Part shown: positions 24,665-33,024 of the stretch, one piece after another
Numbering within the stretch: position 1 is the first letter of the stretch
Layout of the letters: the number at the start of each line of letters is the position of its first letter
Assembly (NCBI GenBank): GCA_965366835.1
Contig: CBDUGF010000003.1
Span: 1-64,000, forward strand
Direction: 5' to 3'
Source of the DNA: JAKGBX01 sp965366835
Lineage (GTDB): Bacteria; Pseudomonadota; Alphaproteobacteria; Rhodobacterales; Rhodobacteraceae
DNA: 64,000 nucleotides
Program-made: the position numbers and the translations under genes
The notes under the pieces: model-generated
The model's database searches: none
What the model saw: the letters and a program-made list of their open reading frames with translations, nothing else
Told to the model about the DNA's origin: nothing

Positions 24665-25537
24665 TCAGCCGCCGCCAGCCACATCGACATTGAAGACGCA
24701 GCCATCGCTGACCAGCATCGGCTGGGTCCGGCAGAGGCCGCGCGCGGTCTGGAACGCGGCCAGAACCTTGGGCACATAATCGCGGGTTTCGGCAAAGGGC
24801 GGCACGCCGCCATGCTTGCGCACCGCGCCTTCCCCGGCGTTATACCCGGCCAGCACGAGAATCGGATCGCGGTCGAACTCCTTCATCAGGAAATCTAGAA
24901 ACGCGACTCCGCCCTTGATGTTGTCACCGGGCTGATTGACATCGGTCACGCCAAAGCGTGCGGCGGTATCGGGCATCAGCTGCATCAGCCCCTGCGCCCC
25001 GGCCGACGAGACCGCATCGCTCTTGCCCGCCGATTCGACCGCGATCACCGCCAGAACCAGCGCCGGCGAGACCTCGGTGCCGATGGTGGCGCGCAGAATG
25101 TCGGCGCCGCGCAGCCGGGCGATGTCTTGCAGGCCCTGCAACCGGGGTGACAGCACGCCGCCCTGCCCGCCCGGCGGATTGGCAATGCGGTTGAGCGCCA
25201 GTTCGAGCCGCCCGGGGCCGCTTTGATCGAGCGTCGGCGATATCTTGTCCCAGAACCAGGCATAGGTGCCGGGGCGGTCCTTGGCCCCCGCTTCGCCGCC
25301 GCCAGGCACGGCGCCCGGCTCCGGCGCGACATCGGGATCCGATTTGCGCGCCAGTTTGGGGTTCTGGCGTGCCATGTCCTCGGGGGTGATATGAATGGTG
25401 ATGCGCTTCTTGGAGCTGCCCTTCTTGGGCGGCGCCACCTTCTTGAAGGTAAACTCCTCGAAGGGCTTGGGCGCATCGGCCAGCCCCGGCGCAGCCCAGA
25501 TCAGGGCCACAGCCACAGTCATTATAATACGTCGCAT
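24665..25537 (-). CDS. Lytic transglycosylase (SLT domain)
   Basis: A 290-residue exported murein hydrolase. The signal peptide is RRIIMTVAVALIWAAPGLA. A linker region rich in Lys and Pro follows. The SLT domain sits at about residues 150-265, with the catalytic glutamate in VIAVESAGKSDAVSS and the family GAQGLMQLMPDTA and LAGYNAGEGAV motifs. Such enzymes cut peptidoglycan non-hydrolytically, often to make room for envelope machines. Its position just before the pilus locus is suggestive, although it is transcribed in the opposite direction. Confidence 0.94.
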   Translation of the reverse strand: MRRIIMTVAVALIWAAPGLADAPKPFEEFTFKKVAPPKKGSSKKRITIHITPEDMARQNPKLARKSDPDVAPEPGAVPGGGEAGAKDRPGTYAWFWDKISPTLDQSGPGRLELALNRIANPPGGQGGVLSPRLQGLQDIARLRGADILRATIGTEVSPALVLAVIAVESAGKSDAVSSAGAQGLMQLMPDTAARFGVTDVNQPGDNIKGGVAFLDFLMKEFDRDPILVLAGYNAGEGAVRKHGGVPPFAETRDYVPKVLAAFQTARGLCRTQPMLVSDGCVFNVDVAGGG

Positions 25538-25907
25538 GTTTGCGATCTGCCCTGCCTCGGTATTCTTGCAATAGATTATCGCAGATATCCGCGTTCCCGG
25601 CCAGTTCGCGCCCGGTTAAACGGCTAAATCGCCGGAAATGCTGCCACATTTACCACGCCTTAACCTTTGAATCCGTGAACAAGCAGGTGATTTACAAATC
25701 TTTTTTCCTTTGTTTTCATTTCGTTAATGCCTTTTTGCCCGGCGCCCCGGAAAAACACGTGAATTGCTAAAATCGCGCCCAATTCCTGCCCGATTCCGCT
25801 GGCTATATATGTCCATACCGAGACGGCAACGGGCCAACGAGAGAGGACGGTCCGAAGATGTTGCTGACAAGGTGTTAATGCAACTGATCCTTTGGAGGGA
25901 CGAAACC
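25538..25907. other. AT-richer promoter region upstream of the Flp pilin
   Basis: About 370 bases between the divergent transglycosylase and flp genes, clearly more AT-rich than its surroundings from about 25640 to 25760. It should hold the main pilin promoter. It includes a CtrA-like box at 25649-25663. No separate gene is convincing here. Confidence 0.6.
25649..25663 (+). promoter_or_regulatory. CtrA-like binding site upstream of flp
   Basis: TTTA, seven bases, TTAA: the same one-mismatch form of the CtrA consensus as found before dprA. It lies about 245 bases before the first pilin start. CtrA activates pilin expression in Caulobacter; here it is a sequence match only. Confidence 0.45.
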
Positions 25908-26087
25908 ATGATCAAATTCATCAAAAACTTCCGCAAAGACGAAGACGGCGCTGTCACGGTTGACTGGGTTGTGCTGACCGCTGCTGTTGTCGGCCTGGCA
26001 GTTGCCGCGATCGCCTCGATCGACACTGCCACCGACAGCCTGGTGACTGCAACGACCGACCACATGGCCACCGCAGCACCTAACTAA
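25908..26087 (+). CDS. flp: Flp-type IVb pilin, first copy
   Basis: A 59-residue prepilin. A short basic leader (MIKFIKNFRKDEDG) ends in the glycine processed by the A24 peptidase, followed by AVTVDWVVLTAAVVGLAVAA, the N-terminal polymerisation helix. The position-5 acid is Asp and position 6 is Trp, instead of the Glu/Tyr of many Flp pilins. The ribosome site GGAGGGA is very strong, as expected for an abundant structural subunit. A GC hairpin follows the gene. It is the main candidate for the pilus fibre subunit. Confidence 0.93.
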   Translation: MIKFIKNFRKDEDGAVTVDWVVLTAAVVGLAVAAIASIDTATDSLVTATTDHMATAAPN

Positions 26088-26118
26088 GTATCGGGCGAAA
26101 GCTCATACCAAGATACGA

Positions 26119-26146
26119 GGGGTCGCGCCCGACCTGGCGCGGCCCC
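26119..26146 (+). terminator. Hairpin after the first pilin gene, possible partial terminator
   Basis: GGGGTCGCGCC (26119-26129) pairs with GGCGCGGCCCC (26136-26146), with one G-U pair, leaving a six-base loop. It is followed by TTG rather than a long T-run. It could stabilise the pilin mRNA or reduce read-through into the downstream assembly genes. Confidence 0.6.
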
Positions 26147-26247
26147 TTGCCCTCAAGAAACGACCATGACGTCTCGCAGCCTTCAGAATATTGCGCGTGC
26201 GGGATTCCAGACAACGATATCTGTTACAATGCGAACGGGAGACTGAC

Positions 26248-26424
26248 ATGAAAATCCGGGTTAAATCCGTCCTGCACGACGAATCCGGCGCAGTCACCGT
26301 CGATTGGGTGGTCCTGACGGCCGCCGTCATCGGCCTGCTCATCGGCAGCTTCAGCCTGTTCGTCGATACCAAGAACGATATCAACGCAGGCACCGCGGCC
26401 CTGATCAGCAGCGTCACTTTCTGA
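26248..26424 (+). CDS. Flp-type IVb pilin-like protein, second copy
   Basis: A 58-residue paralogue of the first pilin. The leader (MKIRVKSVLHDESG) and the AVTVDWVVLTAAVIGLLIG core are nearly the same, but the C-terminal part differs completely (SFSLFVDTKNDINAGTAALISSVTF). A GGGAG ribosome site precedes it. It may be a minor or alternative pilin, or a tip subunit. The shared first 19 residues of the mature form with a divergent tail suggest duplication with diversification of the exposed part. Confidence 0.88.
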   Translation: MKIRVKSVLHDESGAVTVDWVVLTAAVIGLLIGSFSLFVDTKNDINAGTAALISSVTF

Positions 26425-26754
26425 GCCCTGGCCTCTGGTCTTCGGCCTCCCGGTCGATCCCGGGGGCTTCGCCTGAGGGCTTCGCCCGAGAACCTCGCCC
26501 GACCGGATGGTCGGGCCATTGGCATTTGCGCAAGTCACCTGCCAATGTCTGCCCCGGGCGATCCGCCACGCCCGCAGATCCCCGATCCGCAGCTCCCCGG
26601 CCCACATTCCAGATTCGAGCGATCACAAACGCTCCCTTTGATTTCCCTTTTTTCGACATATTCCTATGTCAGGAACAACGTTGAGCAGCCGCGATGAAAC
26701 TGTCGCGCGCCCCGAAGAACATCCGGGGTAAACAGATCAAAGAAAGGAAGCGCC
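26425..26754. other. Gap between the second pilin and cpaB
   Basis: About 330 bases without a gene. It holds short imperfect direct repeats of GGCTTCGCC(T/C)GAG around 26466-26502, a hairpin at 26497-26516 and a more AT-rich stretch (26630-26680) that may hold a cpaB promoter. This would allow separate control of pilin and assembly genes. Confidence 0.5.
26497..26516 (+). terminator. Perfect hairpin between pilin and cpaB genes
   Basis: GCCCGACC and its exact inverse GGTCGGGC around a four-base GGAT loop. No T-run follows directly, so it may be an attenuator or an mRNA-end stabiliser rather than a full terminator. Confidence 0.5.
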
Positions 26755-27612
26755 ATGCGTTCCGTATTCGGACTTGTCCTTATCGTCGGTCTTGGTCTGG
26801 CAGGATTTGCCGTCTATATGGCCAAAAACCAGTTCTCCGCTTATGAGGCCGAGTTGGAGCGCCAGCGCCTGGCGAATGGTGGGTTGATTGACACTGTCGA
26901 GATCTTCGTCGCGACCAAACCCATGAAATACGGCGACATACTGTCAACGGAGAATGTGCGCCTGGTCAAATGGCCGGCGCAGCTTCAGCCCGAGGGCGTG
27001 TTCTATACCGCCGAACAGCTGTTCCCGATCCCGGGCGAAGACCGGGTCATGCTGCGCGCGATCGAGACCAACGAAGCGATCACCGCAGTGAAAGTGACCA
27101 AACCGGGCGAAATCGCCGGGATCACCGCCCTTCTGGAGCGCGGTATGCGGGCCTTTGCCATCAAGGTCGACGTGTCTTCCGGGGTTTCGGGCTTCCTGCG
27201 CCCCGGTCACAAGGTCGATGTCTACTGGACCGGCGAGGTCACCAGCAATGACGGCAATTCGCGCGGCGAGATCACCAAGCTGATCGAAACCGGGGTGCAG
27301 ATCGTGGCGATCGACCAGTCGGCGAATGTCGACAGCCCCAATGCCACCATCGCCCGCACCGTGACGGTTTCGGTCAAGCCGCACCAGGTCGCCGGGTTGG
27401 CCCAGGCACAGACCACCGGTCGGTTGTCGCTCTCGCTCCAGGGGTCCGAGGATGACACTGTCGCCGAGGACATCGAGATCGACCAGAACACGCTTCTGGG
27501 CATCGCGAGAGCCGAGGCACCGGCGCCGGCACCGAAGGAAAAAGAGGTTTGCACCATCCGAACACGCCGCGGCGCCGACGTGGTGGAGATTCCGATCCCC
27601 TGCACAAACTGA
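26755..27612 (+). CDS. cpaB: Flp pilus assembly protein CpaB
   Basis: A 285-residue RcpC/CpaB protein. One N-terminal membrane anchor (FGLVLIVGLGLAGFAVYMA) is followed by an SAF domain (about residues 45-115) and the CpaB-specific region (LLERGMRAFAIKVDVSSGVSG, then GHKVDVYWTG). It acts in the periplasm, probably helping to stabilise or gate the secretin. The C-terminus has a conserved-looking Cys pair (EVCTIRTRRG and IPCTN). Its ribosome site is AAAGGAAG. Confidence 0.95.
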   Translation: MRSVFGLVLIVGLGLAGFAVYMAKNQFSAYEAELERQRLANGGLIDTVEIFVATKPMKYGDILSTENVRLVKWPAQLQPEGVFYTAEQLFPIPGEDRVMLRAIETNEAITAVKVTKPGEIAGITALLERGMRAFAIKVDVSSGVSGFLRPGHKVDVYWTGEVTSNDGNSRGEITKLIETGVQIVAIDQSANVDSPNATIARTVTVSVKPHQVAGLAQAQTTGRLSLSLQGSEDDTVAEDIEIDQNTLLGIARAEAPAPAPKEKEVCTIRTRRGADVVEIPIPCTN

Positions 27613-27830
27613 GCGGTTAACCGCTTGTGTTCGCAACAAGAAAATCGAGTGGGGGGCAGCTTGCCCCCCTCTCCGTTAGCAGCCCAGGAGTCAGGTCTGT
27701 TGCGGGTTATCCACATAAACAGCCCCACAGAAGCCATTGATTCTTGCATAAAAACTTAAAATGACGCATGGTCCCCTCGAATATGGGCATAAAGACCCGC
27801 AATGAGGCGTGATCGGAGAGGCAGGTCACA

Positions 27831-29258
27831 ATGAAAAAGAGCAGATTTCTGACAGCAGCCCTGTTGGGCATGACGATTGGATTGGCGAATGTGCCGGATG
27901 TCGGCGTGGCCGAATCCCTGCGTGTCGTCAAACGTGGCACATCTTCCAAACTTAGTGTGCCGATGAACCGTGCAGTTGTCGTGGAAAGCGACGTGCCCTT
28001 TGCCGAGCTGTCGATCGCCAATCCGTCGATCGCCGATATCTCGTCACTGAGCGACCGCACCATCTACGTGCTGGGCAAATCGCCCGGCCTGACCACGCTG
28101 ACCCTGCTGGACGCCAATGGCCAGCTGATCACCAACGTGGATGTGCATGTCGCCGCGGATATTTCCGAATTCAAGGAGCGGCTGCGGCAAATCCTGCCGG
28201 GCGAACAGATCGAGGTACGCACCGCCAATGACGGTATCGTGCTCTCGGGCACAGTATCATCGTCGCAGAAATTGCAACGTGCGCTCGATCTGGCCGAACG
28301 TTATGCGCCCGAGCGGGTGTCCAACCTGATGGGTGTGGGCGGGGTGCAGCAGGTGATGCTGAAAGTCCGCTTTGCCGAGATGCAGCGCACCGTGTCGAAA
28401 TCGCTCAGCACCTCGCTGGCCCTGAACGGCAACATGTTCGGCGGCGGTCTCGGCGTCAATGGCGGCACCAACACCAACAATAACGCCGGCGCGGTTGCCA
28501 CCTCGCTGGGCGGCACCATCCCGGCCGTATCCGAGAACAATGGCGCCATGCTGTTTGGCTTCAATGCCGGCGCCGTCGAAGTCGGCGTGTTGCTGGAAGC
28601 CCTTGAAAGCAAAGGCGTTGTCCGCACCCTGGCGGAGCCCAACCTGACCGCCCTTTCGGGTCAGGAAGCGAAATTCCTAGCCGGTGGCGAATATCCCATC
28701 CCGGTCAGCCAGGACAACGGCGCGATTACCATCGAGTTCAAACCCTTTGGTGTTGAGTTGAACTTCACACCACGGGTTGTGGACGGTGATCTGATCAATC
28801 TCGAGCTTGAGGCCGCGGTTTCATCGCTTGATCCGACCAACGCCGCCACGTTCAACAACTTCTCGATCAGCGCCTTCAAGCGCCGCGAGACCTCGACCAC
28901 CGTTGAAATGCGCGACGGTGAAAGCTTCGCCATCGCCGGCCTGTTGCAAGACGACTTCCGCGATGTGAACGGCCAGGTGCCATGGCTCGGCGATGTGCCG
29001 GTCCTGGGCGCTCTGTTCCGGTCGGCCTCGTATCAGCGGGCTCAATCCGAACTGGTCATCATCGTGACCGCTCATCTGGTCACGCCGACACGCGGCGAAG
29101 CTCTGGCCCTGCCCACCGATCGGGTGCGGCCGCCGAGCGAAAAAGACTTGTTCCTGAATGGCAAGGTGGCCACTGATAGCCGCCGTCCGACCCGCGGCGC
29201 AGCCGGGGAAGTTGCCAAACAGGATTTCACCGGCTCTTATGGCTATGTAATGGACTGA
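27831..29258 (+). CDS. cpaC: Flp pilus outer-membrane secretin CpaC
   Basis: A 475-residue type II/III secretin (RcpA/CpaC). A signal peptide (FLTAALLGMTIGLANVPDVGVA) leads into an N-terminal domain (SVPMNRAVVVESDVPFAEL, about residues 45-115), a BON-like region, and the secretin C-terminal barrel (MLKVRFAEMQ, GVVRTLAEPNLTALSGQEA, FLAGGEYPIPV). It forms the outer-membrane channel for the Flp fibre. The gap to cpaB is 218 bases, so it may have its own promoter. Its stop overlaps the first possible start of the next gene (TGATG). Confidence 0.96.
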   Translation: MKKSRFLTAALLGMTIGLANVPDVGVAESLRVVKRGTSSKLSVPMNRAVVVESDVPFAELSIANPSIADISSLSDRTIYVLGKSPGLTTLTLLDANGQLITNVDVHVAADISEFKERLRQILPGEQIEVRTANDGIVLSGTVSSSQKLQRALDLAERYAPERVSNLMGVGGVQQVMLKVRFAEMQRTVSKSLSTSLALNGNMFGGGLGVNGGTNTNNNAGAVATSLGGTIPAVSENNGAMLFGFNAGAVEVGVLLEALESKGVVRTLAEPNLTALSGQEAKFLAGGEYPIPVSQDNGAITIEFKPFGVELNFTPRVVDGDLINLELEAAVSSLDPTNAATFNNFSISAFKRRETSTTVEMRDGESFAIAGLLQDDFRDVNGQVPWLGDVPVLGALFRSASYQRAQSELVIIVTAHLVTPTRGEALALPTDRVRPPSEKDLFLNGKVATDSRRPTRGAAGEVAKQDFTGSYGYVMD

Positions 29259-29281
29259 TGCAAATGCGGGGGCATAAGCAC

Positions 29282-29938
29282 ATGATAAAACTGATTGCAC
29301 CAATCAGCCTTGTGGCGCTGACCGCTTGCGCGGTGGACACTCCCGGCGGACCATCCTTCTTCCGGGAAGCCGGGTCGGGCGTCGATGACGGCTACTTCGG
29401 CAACGCAACGATGAACAACACCCAGATAATGTCGGGCGAACGAAGCTACGTTCACAGTCTGGCCAGCCGATTCGCCCAGGAAGTGCCATCAACGGTGAAC
29501 TTCGCCTTTGACTCGGCAATCCTCGACGCCGGCTCGCGCGATACGCTGCGCCAGCAGGCGATCTGGATCCGCCAGTTCCCCGAAGTCCGCTTCCGGGTCT
29601 ATGGTCACGCCGATGCGCCGGGCTCCAACGCCTATAACAAGCGCCTCGGCCTGCGCCGCGCCAAGGCGGTCGTCGCCTACCTGACAAGCCAGGGCATCAG
29701 TCGCTCACGGCTCGAGGCGGTGGCTTCGTTTGGCGAAACCCAGCCGGTCATCGCCACCCAGGGCCGCGAACGCCGCAACCGGCGCACCGTGACCGAAGTG
29801 ACCGGATTCGTCCGCAACCATCCCAGCGTACTCGATGGCAAATACGCCGCCATCGTCTATCGCGAATATATCGCCAGCGCGGTTCCACCGTCCGCGCTGT
29901 CAGGGATCAGCGGACAAGATTTCAAGACATCGGAATAA
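29282..29938 (+). CDS. OmpA-family lipoprotein in the pilus operon
   Basis: About 218 residues. A lipoprotein signal with lipobox LTAC (KLIAPISLVALTAC) is followed by a linker and an OmpA/MotB peptidoglycan-binding domain (about residues 70-175): VNFAFDSAILDAGSRDTL, YGHADAPGSNAYNKRLGLRRA and RERRNRRTV. It occupies the place where CpaD lies in Caulobacter and probably anchors the secretin to the wall. An alternative start at 29258, overlapping the cpaC stop, would add eight residues before the signal; coupled translation makes either possible. Confidence 0.88.
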   Translation: MIKLIAPISLVALTACAVDTPGGPSFFREAGSGVDDGYFGNATMNNTQIMSGERSYVHSLASRFAQEVPSTVNFAFDSAILDAGSRDTLRQQAIWIRQFPEVRFRVYGHADAPGSNAYNKRLGLRRAKAVVAYLTSQGISRSRLEAVASFGETQPVIATQGRERRNRRTVTEVTGFVRNHPSVLDGKYAAIVYREYIASAVPPSALSGISGQDFKTSE

Positions 29939-30274
29939 CATAGCGGGGCGCCTTCGGGCGCCCCTGCTTTTCAGGCGATCGCTTCGCCTTTCAATCGATC
30001 TTCAATCAGACCCACTTGCGCAAGGCAGGGCTTTGCCGCCCTGCCCCGGCGATTCCCGTCAGCGGATATCATTCGCTCCTGGCCGCTTCATCGTCGCAAG
30101 ATTCCGCACAATTTCGGCTTTTTAGCCCTAATGTTGCCCCACTTTCCCGAGAGATTAGCGCCAATAGGAAAAGTGTGCCCGCCAGAAATGGGCGCCGGGT
30201 CCGGGCTTGTTGCGGCGAGGTTTGCTTGTCACGCGGTCCATCTTCACGACCCGCATCAAGAAGGATGAGAGGCA
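29939..30274. other. Gap between the OmpA-like lipoprotein and cpaE
   Basis: About 336 bases. It starts with a strong terminator and is followed by untranslated sequence probably carrying a second pilus promoter for cpaE onwards. No extra gene or RNA was recognised. Confidence 0.55.
29945..29973 (+). terminator. Rho-independent terminator inside the pilus locus
   Basis: GGGGCGCC, TTCG loop, GGCGCCCC: a perfect eight-pair stem with a stabilising tetraloop, followed by TGCTTTTC. It separates the secretin transcript from the cpaE-tadD transcript. Confidence 0.85.
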
Positions 30275-31525
30275 ATGACGAGTAACGAGCTTCTGCAAGC
30301 GGAATTGAGCCCGCTTCAAGCCTGTACGATCAGCCGAGACGTGCAGAATTTCGATCTGTTGATCGAGGACATGGAAACCACCCTGGGTGAAAACTGGGGC
30401 GATCTCGGGTTTGCCGAAGCCAAAACCTTTTTCAGCCAGCCGGAAGCGGAATCCCTGGAATTCGTGGCGATGGCAATCGATGAAAGCGACGAGGAAAAGC
30501 TCGTCATGCTGGGCGAGATCATCGAGGCCGCCAAGGAAAAGGGCATCAAGGTGATCCTGATCGCCGAAGATGTCAGCCCCGCCGCCCTGCACCAGCTGCT
30601 GCGCCACGGCGCCGATGAATTCATCCCCTACCCGCTGCCCGAAAACGAATTGAAGGCGGCGATCGAGCGGCTGCGGACCGTCGAACAGCCGCCCGAACCG
30701 GTTGCAGCCGCGCCCGCAGCGCGGGCCAAGGGCACCGGCCCGGGCAACCGCAACGGTGTGATCATCGCAGTGCACGGGCTTGCCGGCGGCACCGGTGCGA
30801 CGACGCTGGCGGTCAACCTCGCTTGGGAACTGGCCACCATCGACAAGACCGATCCGCCGCAGGTCTGCCTGATCGATCTGGATCTGCAGTTCGGCGCGGT
30901 CTCGACCTATCTCGATCTGCCGCGCCGCGAGGCCGTCTATGAAATGCTGACCGACACGGAAAGCATGGATAATGACGTGTTCAAACAGGCGCTGGTGACC
31001 TTCGAGGAGACGATGAGCGTGCTGACCGCACCGTCCGACATGCTGCCGCTCGACCTGATCAGTTCGGACGATGTCAAAGCGGTGATCGAGATGGCTCGGA
31101 GCCATTTCGACTATGTCATCGTCGACATGCCCTCGACCCTGGTGTCCTGGAGCGAGGTGGTGTTGAACGCGGCCCAGGTCTATTTCGCGACGCTCGAACT
31201 CGACATGCGTTCGGCGCAGAACACCCTGCGGCTCAAACGTGCGCTTCAGGCCGAGGATCTGCCGTTCGAAAAGCTGCGCTATGTGCTGAACCGGGGGCCG
31301 AAATTCACCGATCTGAACGGCAAGAGCCGGGTCAAGCGGCTGGGCGAGAGCCTCGACATTTCGGTCGAGCTGCAATTGCCCGACGGCGGCAAACCGGTCA
31401 CCCAGGCCGCCGATCACGGGCTGCCGCTGGCCACGTCGGCGGCAAAAAATCCGCTGCGCCGCGAGATCGCAAAACTGGCGCAAAGCCTGCACGAGATTGG
31501 TCGGGACGAAGCCGAAGCGGCCTGA
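30275..31525 (+). CDS. cpaE: Flp pilus assembly protein CpaE (TadZ)
   Basis: A 416-residue localisation factor. An N-terminal receiver-like domain (about residues 20-130) lacks an obvious phosphorylation site. The ParA/MinD-type ATPase domain follows, with a deviant Walker A, VHGLAGGTGATTLAVNLA, in which the signature lysines are absent; this is usual for the CpaE/TadZ family. CLIDLDLQFG and YVIVDMPST are the Walker A' and B regions. It probably positions the pilus machine at a cell pole. It begins the second pilus transcript and is followed by cpaF. Confidence 0.95.
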   Translation: MTSNELLQAELSPLQACTISRDVQNFDLLIEDMETTLGENWGDLGFAEAKTFFSQPEAESLEFVAMAIDESDEEKLVMLGEIIEAAKEKGIKVILIAEDVSPAALHQLLRHGADEFIPYPLPENELKAAIERLRTVEQPPEPVAAAPAARAKGTGPGNRNGVIIAVHGLAGGTGATTLAVNLAWELATIDKTDPPQVCLIDLDLQFGAVSTYLDLPRREAVYEMLTDTESMDNDVFKQALVTFEETMSVLTAPSDMLPLDLISSDDVKAVIEMARSHFDYVIVDMPSTLVSWSEVVLNAAQVYFATLELDMRSAQNTLRLKRALQAEDLPFEKLRYVLNRGPKFTDLNGKSRVKRLGESLDISVELQLPDGGKPVTQAADHGLPLATSAAKNPLRREIAKLAQSLHEIGRDEAEAA

Positions 31526-31555
31526 AACCCGACCCAGAACAAAGGATAGAGCCAC

Positions 31556-33019
31556 ATGTTTTCGCGTTACAAGAAAGACGACGGACCCGCAAAACCCGGC
31601 AAGCCGGGCAAGGCCGGTGGCAATGTCACCGCGTTGCCGCAGGCCAAGGCGCCCGAGTCGGTGTCTGCCGTGGCAGCCTCGCTGCGCCGCCCCTCGCCGC
31701 AAAAGCCGGCGCGCGTCGGCAATGAGGACAAGGAACAAAAGCGCAAGGAGCGTATGGGCGAGCTGAAGCTCGAGCTGCACCGCGAGCTGCTTGAAAACCT
31801 CAATCTCGCGGCGCTCGATCAGGCCAGCGAATCCGATCTGCGTGCCGAAATCAACGAGATCACCACCGAGGTTCTGAACCAGAAGGCGATGGTGCTGAAC
31901 CGCGAGGACCGCAACCAGCTCAACAAGGAGCTTTATGACGAGGTCCGCGGGCTGGGGCCGCTCGAAACCCTGCTGGAAGACGATACGGTCAACGATATCC
32001 TGGTCAACGGCGCCAAGCAGATTTTCGTGGAACGTTCGGGCAAGCTCGAACTGACCGACATCACCTTCAAGGATGAAAAGCACCTGATGCGGATCATCGA
32101 CAAGATCGTTTCGGCCGTCGGCCGGCGGGTCGATGAATCCAACCCCTATGTCGACGCCCGTCTGCAGGACGGCTCGCGGTTCAACGCCATGGTGCCGCCG
32201 ATCGCGGTGGATGGCTCGCTGGTCTCGATCCGGAAATTCAAGAAAGACAAGCTCGGCATCGACGACCTGATCAATTTCGGCGCCTTTTCCGAGGAAATGG
32301 CCGCCTATCTCCAGGCCGCCGTGGCCACCCGCCTCAACATCATCGTGTCCGGCGGGACCGGTTCGGGTAAGACCACCACGCTCAACGCGCTGTCGGGCTT
32401 CATCGCCAATGACGAGCGCATCCTCACCATCGAGGACACGGCCGAACTCCAGCTGCAGCAGACCCATGTCGGCCGGATGGAAAGTCGCCCGCCCAACGTC
32501 GAAGGCAAGGGCGAGGTCAGCCCGCGCGATTGCCTGAAGAACGCCCTGCGGATGCGCCCCGACCGGATCATCGTCGGCGAGACCCGCGGCGAGGAAGTTA
32601 TCGACATGCTCCAGGCCATGAACACCGGCCACGACGGCTCGATGACCACGATTCACGCCAACAACGCACGCGACGGCATTTCCCGTCTGGAAAACATGAT
32701 CGCCATGGCCGGGATCGAGATGCCGCTGAAAGCTGTGCGCTCGCAGATTTCTTCGGCCGTGAACCTCATCGTGCAGGCCTCGCGCCTGCAGGACGGCTCG
32801 CGCCGGATGACCTCGATCACCGAGATCACCGGCATGGAGGGCGATGTGATTTCAATGCAGGAAATCTTCCGCTTCCAGCGCGTCGGCCTCACACCTGACA
32901 ACAAGATCATCGGGCATTTTACCGCCACCGGCGTGCGTTCGCACTTCTCCGAACGCTTCCGCCTCTGGGGCTATGATCTGCCGCCCGCGATCTTCGAACC
33001 CACAATGGCAGCGGAGTAA
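31556..33019 (+). CDS. cpaF: Flp pilus ATPase CpaF (TadA)
   Basis: A 487-residue secretion ATPase of the VirB11/PilT superfamily. A Lys/Ala-rich N-terminal extension (to about residue 70) precedes the N-domain. The Walker A motif GGTGSGKTTTLNAL begins at G266. Asp box, Walker B (PDRIIVGETRGEE) and His box (GHDGSMTTIHANN) follow. It powers both extension and retraction in Tad systems. The lengths of domains are normal. It lies between cpaE and tadB in the standard gene order. Confidence 0.97.
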   Translation: MFSRYKKDDGPAKPGKPGKAGGNVTALPQAKAPESVSAVAASLRRPSPQKPARVGNEDKEQKRKERMGELKLELHRELLENLNLAALDQASESDLRAEINEITTEVLNQKAMVLNREDRNQLNKELYDEVRGLGPLETLLEDDTVNDILVNGAKQIFVERSGKLELTDITFKDEKHLMRIIDKIVSAVGRRVDESNPYVDARLQDGSRFNAMVPPIAVDGSLVSIRKFKKDKLGIDDLINFGAFSEEMAAYLQAAVATRLNIIVSGGTGSGKTTTLNALSGFIANDERILTIEDTAELQLQQTHVGRMESRPPNVEGKGEVSPRDCLKNALRMRPDRIIVGETRGEEVIDMLQAMNTGHDGSMTTIHANNARDGISRLENMIAMAGIEMPLKAVRSQISSAVNLIVQASRLQDGSRRMTSITEITGMEGDVISMQEIFRFQRVGLTPDNKIIGHFTATGVRSHFSERFRLWGYDLPPAIFEPTMAAE

Positions 33020-33024
33020 AGATC

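Noticed and set aside
25724..26071. A 115-codon minus-strand frame over the pilin gene and its promoter.
   Set aside because: Shadow of the Flp pilin gene on the plus strand.
27614..27627. A GCGGTTAACCGC palindrome after cpaB, considered as a CtrA site.
   Set aside because: It has only one TTAA with no second half at the right spacing, and no known promoter starts there.
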